A stretch of DNA of 64,000 nt from Microglena sp. YARC (GCA_022414725.1 CM039464.1:54586182-54650181); one strand, 5' to 3'; numbered from the stretch's first letter, positions 1 to 10,968 are shown. The notes: a model not told the origin generated them from the sequence alone. Translations and numbers: made by a program.

Positions 1-840
1 AATCCGACAGTTTTCAACCCTCACATCCCCCTCACTTCGCAGGCGTCTACATGCATTCAGCTTCCGTGAGCGATACTTCGAATTGGTATTCAGGTAAGGA
101 CAAAGCCATATCCCGACCGCGGCCGAAGAAAGAAACTTTGGATGGGAACAGAAACGTTGATGGGGGGGTGCAGACGCAGGCGCAGGTCCGGCCGCGGCTG
201 TCAGGGGTTAGTCGTTTCTTTTTCCGTTCCTTAGCCACGCCTCCGCGCATTTGTGTTCTCGTCTCAAGCGTATGGCAATCTGGCATTCCTAATATTTCCC
301 CAACCCTGTGCCTCTCATGTTGCGCTGTACTTCCACGATTCCGAATTGGGGGGGGGAGTGATCGCTGGGCATCGGGTTGTAGGCGCAACATCCAACATCC
401 CAAACCATGCTCAAGGGCAGTCGCTCAAGGGCACTTGCAAGGGTATTGACTGGTTGACAAACAGACAAACAAACAAATAAACAAACCTCCTCCTCCTCCC
501 TCCCTCCTCCTGATACCTGCAGATAGCAACGAGGCCGTCGTACTCCCCCTCCGCCTCCCCCTCCCTCCCTCCTCCCGTGCTTCGTTCTTTGCTCTCCCAA
601 AAGCTCGAAGCCCGCCAGCATCACCAGCGCAGAGCACTCTTCATCCTGGCGCCCATGCCAGTGGCGATGGCAAGGCCAGTGCTTCCACATCAGGTGCCAC
701 TGCTGCACGGTCTGTACCACGGCCAGTACCGTGGCCGTCTAAGTTGGGCTCCTGGACGATGGGTGTCAGTGGACCCTCCTCCTTCTAGAGGGTTGTGCCC
801 CAGAGCTTTTCTCTTCGGTCCCGAAATCTTCGGGCTTTAC
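1..840. other. No supported gene; low-complexity leader region
   Basis: Several open frames overlap here on both strands, but none has convincing protein-like composition or a paralogue elsewhere in the window. A polypyrimidine tract of CTCC and CCTCC runs lies at about 484-575 and accounts for the glycine/arginine-rich minus-strand frames. I see no RNA gene. Confidence 0.5.
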
Positions 841-885
841 CCAGTCAAGTGACTGGCTCGAGGATCTGCCTAGAAGTTAGCAAGC

Positions 886-977
886 AAGGGCCTTTAGTGA
901 TGGTGTTGGTGGTAGTGAATTTGATTACAGTGATTATGACTAGCTAGTCCCTACCAACACTATCACCAAAGGCCCTT
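886..977. repeat. Imperfect inverted repeat next to a giant palindrome
   Basis: The left arm (886-915) and right arm (951-977) are near-complementary: both contain AAGGGCCTTT followed by a GTGATRGTGTTGG-like run, read on opposite strands. The loop is about 35 bases. It abuts the large palindrome that starts at 978. A separate 16-bp perfect palindrome, CCAGTCA-AG-TGACTGG, lies at 841-856. Confidence 0.8.
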
Positions 978-1323
978 ACACGGGGTGATAACGTGGGGTG
1001 ATACTGTCTGAGATTGAAAACACGGGGTGATAAATACGAGAACGGGGTGATAAATACGAGAACGGGGTGATAAACTGGGTCAAGATAGCATTATGTAATT
1101 AATCCAAATATAAACCAAAAATATCGTATCTAGAGATAAAAATAGAATTACATTAATCCGCGGATTAATGTAATTCTATTTTTATCTCTAGATACGATAT
1201 TTTTGGTTTATATTTGGATTAATTACATAATGCTATCTTGACCCAGTTTATCACCCCGTTCTCGTATTTATCACCCCGTGTTTTCAATCTCAGACAGTAT
1301 CACCCCACGTTATCACCCCGTGT
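978..1323. repeat. Giant near-perfect palindrome (~350 bp)
   Basis: The two strands mirror each other around a centre between 1160 and 1161 (CATTAATCCG|CGGATTAATG). The left arm is 183 bp and the right arm 163 bp. The 20-bp difference is one extra copy of a CGGGGTGATAAATACGAGAA-type unit in the left arm. I see no spacer at the centre. The motif GGGGTGATA recurs in each arm. No ORF is supported inside. It could be a replication or recombination junction, a fused transposon end, or a head-to-head inverted duplication. Confidence 0.95.
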
Positions 1324-1682
1324 AGTTTGGCCCAAATTTCTAGAATCGGATTACACCATGCGAGTTCCCCCTAATGGGGTGATACCGACGCGTATCTAAC
1401 ACAAATCAGATGTACATCTAACATAAATCTAAGTCGGATCTATCCTAAAACTGTCTGTACGGCGCGAATTCTGGTTTTTCGTTCGGCGCATCGAATGAGT
1501 CGCAGTTCGATAGAGAGAGATTCGTGTGTGGCTGTAATGTTTTACAGACTTTGCGTTGTTTACACTCGTTTTTCTAGTCTCACTCGGACCACTTGTCTTC
1601 GATTGATTGAAGCCGCGCATTTTGTCGCGGTTTTCGCAACCTCATTCACTATGGTCCGGTCCTCCAAAGAATCCGAGCATGG

Positions 1683-1783
1683 TCTCGAGCAGGCTTCTGC
1701 TTAACACACTATGGGGAATTCTGAAGGGGGGATCGCGGGTCCCGCGGAGCGGGACAGTGGAATTGAGCTGCTGACTCACTCTC
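1683..1783 (+). repeat. Structured dispersed element, copy E1
   Basis: One of about eight copies of a ~100-bp element with two stem-loops. Stem I is GAGCAG-gctt-CTGCTT. Stem II is a perfect 7-bp stem with a gga triloop, GTCCCGC-gga-GCGGGAC at 1739-1755. A GAATTCTGAAGG block separates them, and GCTGCTGACTC follows. Stem II carries base changes relative to the other copies that keep pairing (see findings). Confidence 0.8.
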
Positions 1784-1974
1784 TGATCCCATGTGGCACC
1801 ATCAACCAAGCAACAACCCAGCGGCGGCTTGGCGGTTCCGTATACAAATTCAAAAAGACCCATCTTAACAACAAAAGGTAGGGAAGTAGTACCCTATTAC
1901 ATTAAGTAAAGGGCACTCAACTATGTTCCTACCGGATGAGGAAGAGTACCAATGACCGTGTTTGAAAACAAAAG

Positions 1975-2075
1975 GTCTCAAGCAGGCTTCTGCTCGACAA
2001 CTCTATTGGGATTGTGAAGGGGGATCGCGGGCCCCACGGAGTGGGGCAGTGGAATTCAGCTGCTGACTCGCAACG
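1975..2075 (+). repeat. Structured dispersed element, copy E2
   Basis: Same layout as the copy at 1683. Stem I is CAAGCAG-gctt-CTGCTCG with one mismatch. Stem II is GCCCCAC-gga-GTGGGGC at 2031-2047, a perfect 7-bp stem. The same downstream GCTGCTGACTC block is present. Confidence 0.8.
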
Positions 2076-2207
2076 TGAACAGATGGGATTGATGCCGCCG
2101 ACACTCAGATTAAAGGGGTCCTGAAGACCACGTGTCGTCTCCAGCAGACCCCCGTTCGCCCATTCATTCTCACACATTTATTCCACGGAGGCTTTCAATC
2201 CAGACAC

Positions 2208-2555
2208 TCATGGCCACTTATGGCCTCGATCCAATTGTGCAAATTGTTTGGCATTGGCATTGGCATTGGCATTGGCATTGGCATTGGCATTGGCATTGGC
2301 ATTGGCATTGGCATTAGGCCGCCGACCTTGTGGGGCTTTGGCTACATTACATGATCCATCTCTGCACGTACCCCAACCCCAACCTCCATTCTGATTTTTT
2401 ACATTTTTTGGTTTGGTGAACGGAACGAACATCATGCGATCGTCCTTACCCTTCCTTTTAATGAACAATGAGCCTTTATCGCCCTCATAGAGAACGCGTT
2501 TGACACCATCATTGCATACAGCGGATACGTGCGTGTTCGTCTTATTCTTGTTCAT
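2208..2555 (-). CDS. Small basic protein with an Asn-Ala repeat tail
   Basis: From ATG at 2555 this frame encodes about 115 residues. The N-terminal ~75 residues look like a genuine small basic domain, with stretches such as RVLYEGDKGSLFIKRKGK and MMFVPFTK. They resemble the short 'Y-x-G-x-x-G-x-x-x-x' beta-hairpin motifs of some giant-virus proteins (an impression only). Residues ~77-105 are an (NA)n run encoded by the hexanucleotide array at 2251-2314. The tail may be repeat expansion into a gene's 3' end. An in-frame extension to 2588 exists, but I prefer the inner ATG. Function unknown. Confidence 0.5.
   Translation of the reverse strand: MNKNKTNTHVSAVCNDGVKRVLYEGDKGSLFIKRKGKDDRMMFVPFTKPKNVKNQNGGWGWGTCRDGSCNVAKAPQGRRPNANANANANANANANANANANAKQFAQLDRGHKWP
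2251..2314. repeat. (GCATTG)n hexanucleotide tandem repeat
   Basis: About 10.7 perfect copies of a 6-bp unit. It reads as His-Trp repeats on the plus strand and Asn-Ala repeats on the minus strand. The minus strand is the more likely coding one because it continues a protein-like ORF. Confidence 0.95.
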
Positions 2556-2698
2556 CGATCGTTGGTTGGATATATACATTCTGTACACTTTTTTTTAGTC
2601 GGAGATCTCAGTGTTGGCACTCACTCACTCACTCACGCAGGCCGCAGCCACACCTTACGCAACCGTATTCACTGTGGTCCGGTACTAAAAAAAAACAG

Positions 2699-2878
2699 TA
2701 CTCAAGCAGGCTTCTGCTTGACAACACTAGGGGAATTCTGAAGGGGGGATCGCGGGCACCGCGTAGCGGAGCAGTGGAATTCAGATTCTGGTATCAAGCA
2801 GAATTCTGCTTGGACACCCCTTTTGGTTTTATTAAGGGGGAAGCACGGGAATTCCTGTCCCGAATGACTTCTGAGACG
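2699..2878 (+). repeat. Structured dispersed element, tandem copies E3 and E3b
   Basis: Two copies lie in succession. The first has stem I CAAGCAG-gctt-CTGCTTG and stem II GCACCGC-gta-GCGGAGC at 2756-2772 (one mismatch). The second starts at 2791 with stem I CAAGCAG-aatt-CTGCTTG, followed by a diverged second hairpin GGGA-attcctg-TCCC. The second copy supplies the 3' end of a minus-strand ORF. Confidence 0.75.
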
Positions 2879-3051
2879 AAGACTTCTTTCTTCGACTTAC
2901 ACGAAACTTGAAAAATGTGAATCTTTTGCCTAGCACCCAATTCCCGGCCTTTTTCATTAAGGATGACTTTTGAAAAGTCCCGAGTTCTGTACCCGGTGCT
3001 TTGGCATTCAAAAACGTAGTAAAATGGCCCGGTGGAAGGTTGTGAAGACAT
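2794..3051 (-). CDS. Small protein whose 3' end lies in an E element
   Basis: An 85-codon ORF. Residues 1-67 are mixed-composition and protein-like (YYVFECQSTGYRTRDFSKV, then charged strands). The last ~18 residues are read from the hairpin element at 2791-2878, so the element either replaced the native C-terminus or forms the transcript end. No family recognised. There is no paralogue in the window. Confidence 0.4.
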   Translation of the reverse strand: MSSQPSTGPFYYVFECQSTGYRTRDFSKVILNEKGRELGARQKIHIFQVSCKSKKEVFVSEVIRDRNSRASPLIKPKGVSKQNSA

Positions 3052-3226
3052 GATTATTCTGTGTAGTAATTCAAATATAAAAAAATAATTATCGCGTTGG
3101 GGGTCACATTGCCTTCAAACTCGAGTGTTTGCTTGTGAAATCCGGTAGTATCCATGTAAGTTGTGTTGATGTCAACCTGCACAAATACTTTATGAACACG
3201 ACTGGAACTCAAAAGAAAGCGGTGTA

Positions 3227-3335
3227 TATCAAGCATACTTCTGCTTGACAACCCTAGTGATTTTCTGAAGGGAGGAGCGCGGGCACCGCGGAGCGGTGCA
3301 AAGGGATCGAGCTGCTGACTCACTGTCTGAATATA
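3227..3335 (+). repeat. Structured dispersed element, copy E4
   Basis: Stem I is CAAGCAT-actt-CTGCTTG. Stem II is GCACCGC-gga-GCGGTGC at 3283-3299, a perfect 7-bp stem in which an A-T pair replaces a C-G pair of other copies. GCTGCTGACTC follows. The element ends about 35 bp before the start of the next plus-strand gene. Confidence 0.8.
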
Positions 3336-3370
3336 TATAATTAAGAAACAATCATCAGAATTTATAAACA

Positions 3371-3880
3371 ATGATTGACAAGTCTCTACTACTTATCTTC
3401 ATCGGTACCTTCGCTATTATTTACATTCGACTGAAGACTGAGCGCGCTCGAAAGAAGGCAGATGCTGCTCGAGTGAATAGCCTGGAGACTGAGATTGAGA
3501 CTGAGCGCGCTCGACAGAAGGCAGATGCTGCTCGAGTGAATAGATTGGAGATTGAGATTGAGACTGAGCGCGCTCGACAGAAGGCAGATGCTGCTCGAGT
3601 GAATAGATTGGAGATTGAGATTGAGAATGCTCGACTGAAGATTGAGCTTGAGAATGCTCGAATGAAGAGTGAGCTTGAGACTGAGCGCGCAGAAGCGCTC
3701 GAGAAGCAACTGAGGTACGAGCTGTCAAGCATGAATATCGAGCAATGGAATTCCCTGAACGATCATGACAGGCGTCTCAATGAGGATCTTTGCAAACAAT
3801 ACGGAATCCCCTTCCCCAACATGCAGGAGTCGTCCGACCCAGATTCAACCGAACAGGATGGCGAACGAACCCTATGCTAA
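3371..3880 (+). CDS. Membrane-anchored coiled-coil protein
   Basis: A 169-residue protein. Residues 5-20 (LLLIFIGTFAIIYIRL) form a short signal-anchor helix. Residues ~22-115 are charged, heptad-like coiled coil built from near-identical ~22-residue units containing ERARQKADAARVNRLEIEIE. The last ~55 residues form a small acidic tail with LCKQYGIPFPN. A protein at 57351 has the same plan (anchor, charged repeats, tail), so the two are probably related in architecture. The ATG follows an A/T-rich leader just downstream of an E element. Role unknown; perhaps a membrane-tethered scaffold. Confidence 0.75.
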   Translation: MIDKSLLLIFIGTFAIIYIRLKTERARKKADAARVNSLETEIETERARQKADAARVNRLEIEIETERARQKADAARVNRLEIEIENARLKIELENARMKSELETERAEALEKQLRYELSSMNIEQWNSLNDHDRRLNEDLCKQYGIPFPNMQESSDPDSTEQDGERTLC

Positions 3881-4066
3881 TTTTTAATTTCAGAATTTAG
3901 AGCCTCCGGAACGACTCATACAAATTCAAAAAGACACTCCCTGGAGTGTCACATGGACAAGGAGCGGGACAAGGAGTGGGACAAGGAGAAGAATGGGCGG
4001 ATGCAACTGGTTACAATATAGCTCTCAATCAATATATCTCCATCTCTATCTCCATCCCCCACCTCA

Positions 4067-4423
4067 TCAACCTCCAGCCCCACCCGCCGCCATGCTAAGT
4101 GGGCATACACCACAGTTACAGGCTCTGAATGTAGTCGAGTGATCGACTGTCAAAACTGCATTTGCAGGGCGATCCCTGCAATTCACCAGCAAAGGGAGCG
4201 GCATACCAAACATCTGCAGAATTAGGACACGAAAATCTGGAGATGACGAGTGCTTCAAATCTCGCAGTCGAACCCCTTCTCTGTCGACATCCTCACCACC
4301 ATCCTTGTCGATGATGCAAAAGTTGCCATGCTTTATGTACGGCAAACTTCCTACATACTCGAACTCCATGCACATTTCAGTTCGGAGCCGAATCTTGATA
4401 GACCCTTTCTCCTTCATAGCCAT
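4067..4423 (-). CDS. Hypothetical protein, 118 aa
   Basis: The ORF starts MAMKEKGSIKIRLRTEMCM and has balanced composition up to about residue 85 (FCIIDKDGGEDVDREGV, then LILQMFGMPLPLLVNC). The C-terminus is Gly/Ala-rich. It lies immediately upstream, on the opposite strand, of a block of ~99-bp repeats. No family recognised. Confidence 0.45.
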   Translation of the reverse strand: MAMKEKGSIKIRLRTEMCMEFEYVGSLPYIKHGNFCIIDKDGGEDVDREGVRLRDLKHSSSPDFRVLILQMFGMPLPLLVNCRDRPANAVLTVDHSTTFRACNCGVCPLSMAAGGAGG

Positions 4424-4489
4424 CTTCAGTGCCTGCGAACATGGGTGGATGTTTGGTCAGCTCATGCTTTTGCAGCCAGCACAATCTTC

Positions 4490-4860
4490 GCAATCAATTA
4501 CTGGATAATGCTTTCGCAGGTGGAGCCATAGAGCTAGCAAGCCAGCGCAATCCGAACGCGAACTTCGCAAATACTAGCAGCAATGAAAGTAACCATGACT
4601 GGATAATGCTTTCGCAGGTGGAGCAATAGAGCTAGCAATCCTCGCAAATACTAGCAGCCATGAAAGTAACCATGAATGGATAATGCTTTCGCAGGTGGAG
4701 ACATAGAGCTAGCAAGCCAGCGCAATCCAAACTCGAACTTCGCAAATACTAGCAGCCATGAAAGTAACCATGACTGGATAATGCTTTCGCAGGTGGAGAC
4801 ATAGAGCTAGCAAGACTCGCGAATACTAGCAGCAATGAAAGTAACCATGACTAGATCTCG
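4490..4860. repeat. Tandem repeat block, ~99-bp and ~75-bp units
   Basis: Four occurrences of CTGGATAATGCTTTCGCAGG or close variants start near 4502, 4601, 4676 and 4775. Each is followed by ATAGAGCTAGCAA and CTAGCAGCAATGAAAGTAAC. Spacing alternates 99/75/99 bp, so the shorter unit lacks the CCAGCGCAATCC segment. Non-coding. Confidence 0.85.
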
Positions 4861-5113
4861 ATGACTGCTACTATTGAACTCACCCTCGGAATCAGCTTTC
4901 GGAGTTCGCTGGATGCTCCCTAACACACTGAGTTCACCCTCGGAATTAGCTTTCGGATTTCGCTGGATACACACTGAGTTCGTGAGAGAAGAATTGGAGA
5001 ACTTCGGAACCTCGGTACTTGGTTAAGATTGACATGGCTGGGGTGTGTGTGGCTTGGCCTGGGTGTGGCGTGGCCAGGGTTCGTATTTTTCGAGGCGCAT
5101 GGGGACACGTGTC

Positions 5114-5215
5114 GTCTCAAGCAGACTTCTGCTTGACAACTATGTCGGGAGTATGAAAGATTAATCGAGGGACCCACGGAGGGGGGCAGGGGAATTCAGT
5201 TGAGGACTCGTGTGA
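5114..5215 (+). repeat. Structured dispersed element, copy E5 (decayed stem II)
   Basis: Stem I is perfect, CAAGCAG-actt-CTGCTTG. Stem II, GACCCAC-gga-GGGGGGC, has lost two of seven pairs. The GGGAATTCAG block follows. Confidence 0.75.
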
Positions 5216-5673
5216 AGCTTCGAGGCGCGCGAAAACACATTGGATTACGCATTGATCGAGAGTTGGGACGCGCGTCATCATGAGGATTTAGTCGACGACA
5301 AGGGTTTCGTGTGCGACTCAAACAAAAGAGTGTAAGAAACGCAAAATACGTACAGATTACAGCAAAATACGTACAGATTACGTGTGTCATGAATGTACGG
5401 ACGGGGGGATGCGACAGCCGCCATGGTATGTGTGTGAGCGAATGTATTATGGACGGGGGGATGCGAAAGCCGTCGTGTGTCATGTAAGGATGCGGGGGGG
5501 GGGGGCGGTGTGCGCTGCTGACACACGTGCCGCTCGACATGGTTGGTTTATTTATTTGTTTGTAAAAGCTTCTCTACGATTTTGAAGGTTTAAGGGAGCA
5601 TAACTGCTAGTGACCGTTATTACAATTGTAAACACAAACAACTGAACAAAAAAGACTGGATAGATCGCACACA

Positions 5674-5988
5674 ATGAACTCGTCGAGGAAGGTGACGAAG
5701 TTCGTCACGCCAACAAACCAAAATGGAGACACGGGGATTTCAACGTTGTCAAAGAAGCGATACTTCGAGATGGAAGAGAGAGTGAAGATGATACTGGGGG
5801 GTAAATTACAGGAAGAGGCGGGCATGGTCATGAAGGCGATGCGTGAGATCATGAAGTTCGACCCGAATGTATCAAGGTACAGTGAGGAGGTCAGGGAGGT
5901 GCTTGAGGAGAACTCAAGGAAGTGGAGGCAGCGGAATAAGGACGAGAAAAATGCGGTGAGATTAAATTATGGTTTAGAAGTTTTATAG
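5674..5988 (+). CDS. Small coiled-coil protein of the primase module (copy 1)
   Basis: A 104-residue, highly charged, helical protein. It is clearly paralogous to the protein at 52208: both contain the pattern SK(K/R)RY, then (I/M)EE(R/K), then IL, and both contain REIM(K/Q)FDP near the middle, with a Lys/Arg/Glu-rich tail. Each paralogue lies just upstream of a prim-pol/SF3 helicase gene. Here the 454-bp satellite lies between them; at 52208 the two are adjacent. Conserved linkage suggests a role with the primase-helicase, for example a DNA-binding or loader factor, but no catalytic or zinc motif is visible. That role is inference. Confidence 0.75.
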   Translation: MNSSRKVTKFVTPTNQNGDTGISTLSKKRYFEMEERVKMILGGKLQEEAGMVMKAMREIMKFDPNVSRYSEEVREVLEENSRKWRQRNKDEKNAVRLNYGLEVL

Positions 5989-6060
5989 AGAGGTCAAGTA
6001 AGATTTTTCATGCCTCACCCTCAAGCTTCTCCACATCCGTCTATAAAAGAGACGGCGATG

Positions 6061-9000
6061 TTTCAAGCAGACACTTTATTGACAACTCTGTGGTTTTTTA
6101 TGAAGGGAGTGGAATCACAATGCTAATTGACTCAATAGAAAACGGTGTGGAATCACAATGCTAATTGACTCAATAGAAAACGGTGGTATGATGATGACAT
6201 GTTTCAAGCAGACGCCTGCTCTAGAAAACGATTGGTAAAAATCGATGTCTATTTATATATTACTATATAATTTTTGTTTCACTTGTTTCATCAAAAAGAA
6301 AAGTATCTATAGGAGAAGAAAATAAGAATAGTTTTGGTTTGGGTGAAACAAGTGAAACAAAACAAAAACAAAACAGATTGGATGTGATTCGATGACGGTG
6401 GACGTCGTCTAGAGGTGTTGGTGTCTCCTTGGTGGATTGGATGTGACGGCCTCGTCCATCAGACATACCATAACAGAACATGGAGATTCACTCAACACAA
6501 TAATGGACAGACAGGTAGGTGCAGACACTTTATTGACAACTCTGTGGTTTTTTATGAAGGGAGTGGAATCACAATGCTAATTGACTCAATAGAAAACGGT
6601 GTGGAATCACAATGCTAATTGACTCAATAGAAAACGGTGGTATGATGATGACATGTTTCAAGCAGACGCCTGCTCTAGAAAACGATTGGTAAAAATCGAT
6701 GTCTATTTATATATTACTATATAATTTTTGTTTCACTTGTTTCATCAAAAAGAAAAGTATCTATAGGAGAAGAAAATAAGAATAGTTTTGGTTTGGGTGA
6801 AACAAGTGAAACAAAACAAAAACAAAACAGATTGGATGTGATTCGATGACGGTGGACGTCGTCTAGAGGTGTTGGTGTCTCCTTGGTGGATTGGATGTGA
6901 CGGCCTCGTCCATCAGACATACCATAACAGAACATGGAGATTCACTCAACACAATAATGGACAGACAGGTAGGTGCAGACACTTTATTGACAACTCTGTG
7001 GTTTTTTATGAAGGGAGTGGAATCACAATGCTAATTGACTCAATAGAAAACGGTGTGGAATCACAATGCTAATTGACTCAATAGAAAACGGTGGTATGAT
7101 GATGACATGTTTCAAGCAGACGCCTGCTCTAGAAAACGATTGGTAAAAATCGATGTCTATTTATATATTACTATATAATTTTTGTTTCACTTGTTTCATC
7201 AAAAAGAAAAGTATCTATAGGAGAAGAAAATAAGAATAGTTTTGGTTTGGGTGAAACAAGTGAAACAAAACAAAAACAAAACAGATTGGATGTGATTCGA
7301 TGACGGTGGACGTCGTCTAGAGGTGTTGGTGTCTCCTTGGTGGATTGGATGTGACGGCCTCGTCCATCAGACATACCATAACAGAACATGGAGATTCACT
7401 CAACACAATAATGGACAGACAGGTAGGTGCAGACACTTTATTGACAACTCTGTGGTTTTTTATGAAGGGAGTGGAATCACAATGCTAATTGACTCAATAG
7501 AAAACGGTGTGGAATCACAATGCTAATTGACTCAATAGAAAACGGTGGTATGATGATGACATGTTTCAAGCAGACGCCTGCTCTAGAAAACGATTGGTAA
7601 AAATCGATGTCTATTTATATATTACTATATAATTTTTGTTTCACTTGTTTCATCAAAAAGAAAAGTATCTATAGGAGAAGAAAATAAGAATAGTTTTGGT
7701 TTGGGTGAAACAAGTGAAACAAAACAAAAACAAAACAGATTGGATGTGATTCGATGACGGTGGACGTCGTCTAGAGGTGTTGGTGTCTCCTTGGTGGATT
7801 GGATGTGACGGCCTCGTCCATCAGACATACCATAACAGAACATGGAGATTCACTCAACACAATAATGGACAGACAGGTAGGTGCAGACACTTTATTGACA
7901 ACTCTGTGGTTTTTTATGAAGGGAGTGGAATCACAATGCTAATTGACTCAATAGAAAACGGTGTGGAATCACAATGCTAATTGACTCAATAGAAAACGGT
8001 GGTATGATGATGACATGTTTCAAGCAGACGCCTGCTCTAGAAAACGATTGGTAAAAATCGATGTCTATTTATATATTACTATATAATTTTTGTTTCACTT
8101 GTTTCATCAAAAAGAAAAGTATCTATAGGAGAAGAAAATAAGAATAGTTTTGGTTTGGGTGAAACAAGTGAAACAAAACAAAAACAAAACAGATTGGATG
8201 TGATTCGATGACGGTGGACGTCGTCTAGAGGTGTTGGTGTCTCCTTGGTGGATTGGATGTGACGGCCTCGTCCATCAGACATACCATAACAGAACATGGA
8301 GATTCACTCAACACAATAATGGACAGACAGGTAGGTGCAGACACTTTATTGACAACTCTGTGGTTTTTTTATGAAGGGAGTGGAATCACAATGCTAATTG
8401 ACTCAATAGAAAACGGTGTGGAATCACAATGCTAATTGACTCAATAGAAAACGGTGGTATGATGATGACATGTTTCAAGCAGACGCCTGCTCTAGAAAAC
8501 GATTGGTAAAAATCGATGTCTATTTATATATTACTATATAATTTTTGTTTCACTTGTTTCATCAAAAAGAAAAGTATCTATAGGAGAAGAAAATAAGAAT
8601 AGTTTTGGTTTGGGTGAAACAAGTGAAACAAAACAAAAACAAAACAGATTGGATGTGATTCGATGACGGTGGACGTCGTCTAGAGGTGTTGGTGTCTCCT
8701 TGGTGGATTGGATGTGACGGCCTCGTCCATCAGACATACCATAACAGAACATGGAGATTCACTCAACACAATAATGGACAGACAGGTAGGTGCAGACACT
8801 TTATTGACAACTCTGTGGTTTTTTATGAAGGGAGTGGAATCACAATGCTAATTGACTCAATAGAAAACGGTGTGGAATCACAATGCTAATTGACTCAATA
8901 GAAAACGGTGGTATGATGATGACATGTTTCAAGCAGACGCCTGCTCTAGAAAACGATTGGTAAAAATCGATGTCTATTTATATATTACTATATAATTTTT

Positions 9001-10843
9001 GTTTCACTTGTTTCATCAAAAAGAAAAGTATCTATAGGAGAAGAAAATAAGAATAGTTTTGGTTTGGGTGAAACAAGTGAAACAAAACAAAAACAAAACA
9101 GATTGGATGTGATTCGATGACGGTGGACGTCGTCTAGAGGTGTTGGTGTCTCCTTGGTGGATTGGATGTGACGGCCTCGTCCATCAGACATACCATAACA
9201 GAACATGGAGATTCACTCAACACAATAATGGACAGACAGGTAGGTGCAGACACTTTATTGACAACTCTGTGGTTTTTTATGAAGGGAGTGGAATCACAAT
9301 GCTAATTGACTCAATAGAAAACGGTGTGGAATCACAATGCTAATTGACTCAATAGAAAACGGTGGTATGATGATGACATGTTTCAAGCAGACGCCTGCTC
9401 TAGAAAACGATTGGTAAAAATCGATGTCTATTTATATATTACTATATAATTTTTGTTTCACTTGTTTCATCAAAAAGAAAAGTATCTATAGGAGAAGAAA
9501 ATAAGAATAGTTTTGGTTTGGGTGAAACAAGTGAAACAAAACAAAAACAAAACAGATTGGATGTGATTCGATGACGGTGGACGTCGTCTAGAGGTGTTGG
9601 TGTCTCCTTGGTGGATTGGATGTGACGGCCTCGTCCATCAGACATACCATAACAGAACATGGAGATTCACTCAACACAATAATGGACAGACAGGTAGGTG
9701 CAGACACTTTATTGACAACTCTGTGGTTTTTTATGAAGGGAGTGGAATCACAATGCTAATTGACTCAATAGAAAACGGTGTGGAATCACAATGCTAATTG
9801 ACTCAATAGAAAACGGTGGTATGATGATGACATGTTTCAAGCAGACGCCTGCTCTAGAAAACGATTGGTAAAAATCGATGTCTATTTATATATTACTATA
9901 TAATTTTTGTTTCACTTGTTTCATCAAAAAGAAAAGTATCTCTAGAAGAAGAAAATAAGAATAGTTTTGGTTTGGGTGAAACAAGTGAAACAAAACAAAA
10001 ACAAAACAGATTGGATGTGATTCGATGACGGTGGACGTCGTCTAGAGGTGTTGGTGTCTCCTTGGTGGTTTTTTATGATGTGACGGCCTCGTCCATCAGA
10101 CATACCATAACAGAACATGGAGATTCACTCAACACAATAATGGACAGACAGGTAGGTGCAGACACTTTATTGACAACTCTGTGGTTTTTTATGAAGGGAG
10201 TGGAATCACAATGCTAATTGACTCAATAGAAAACGGTGGTATGATGATGACATGTTTCAAGCAGACGCCTGCTCGAGAAAAACGATTGGTAAAAAATCGA
10301 TGTCTATTTATATATTACTATATAATTTTTGTTTCACTTGTTTCATCAAAAAGAAAAGTATCTCTAGAAGAAGAAAATAAGAATAGTTTTGGTTTGGGTG
10401 AAACAAGTGAAACAAAACAAAAACAAAACAGATTGGATGTGATTCGATGACGGTGGACGTCGTCTAGAGGTGTTGGTGTCTCCTTGGTGGTTTTTTATGA
10501 TGTGACGGCCTCGTCCATCAGACATACCATAACAGAACATGGAGATTCACTCAACACAATAATGGACAGACAGGTAGGTGCAGACACTTTATTGACAACT
10601 CTGTGGTTTTTTATGAAGGGAGTGGAATCACAATGCTAATTGACTCAATAAAAAACGGTGGTATGATGATGAAATGTTTCAAGCAGACGCCTGCTCGAGA
10701 AAAACGATTGGTAAAAAATCGATGTCTATTTATATATTACTATATAATAAAAACAAAAACAAAACAGATTGGATGTGATTCGATGACGGTGGACGTCGTC
10801 TAGAGGTGTTGGTGTCTCCTTGGTGGTTTTTTATGATGTGACG
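6061..10843. repeat. 454-bp tandem satellite array, 11 units
   Basis: The motif CAGACACTTTATTGAC recurs at 6069, 6523, 6977, 7431, 7885, 8339, 8794, 9248, 9702, 10160 and 10582. The first nine units are essentially identical, differing by a single T in one copy. Each contains a direct doubling of a ~38-bp block with GTGGAATCACAATGCTAATT. The last two units lost one of those blocks and carry other substitutions, and the final unit is truncated. An internal inverted pair, TTTCACTTGTTTC / GAAACAAGTGAAA, can form a hairpin. The repeated 67- and 72-codon ORFs are consequences of the array, not genes. The unit start and the CAAGCAG-acgc-CTGCT segment resemble the dispersed E element. Confidence 0.97.
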
Positions 10844-10911
10844 CACGTTAAATGGAAATAACATTCGTCATCGGAGGGTGCTTAAAGGACTACCTGTATG
10901 AATGCATACAT

Positions 10912-10965
10912 CAACACAACTAAAATCAACACAACTAAAATCAACACAACTAAAATCAACACAAC
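10912..10965. repeat. 15-bp tandem repeat in the primase leader
   Basis: About 3.5 copies of AACACAACTAAAATC lie directly before the ATG of the primase N-terminal ORF at 10969. Confidence 0.9.
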
Positions 10966-10968
10966 GAC

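Noticed and set aside
1683..1783. E element as a hammerhead, twister or group I ribozyme
   Set aside because: No CUGANGA/GAAA hammerhead core, no three-way junction and no group I P7-like pairing could be laid out on any copy.
2132..2317. Plus-strand ORF ending in a His-Trp repeat
   Set aside because: It is only the (GCATTG)n repeat in a second frame. The minus-strand frame has a protein-like domain upstream of the repeat.
6263..9797. Repeated 72- and 67-codon ORFs, eight copies each, on both strands
   Set aside because: They recur with the 454-bp period because the satellite unit is identical; presence in many copies is not evidence of coding. Composition is poor, and the frames are lost in the diverged terminal units.
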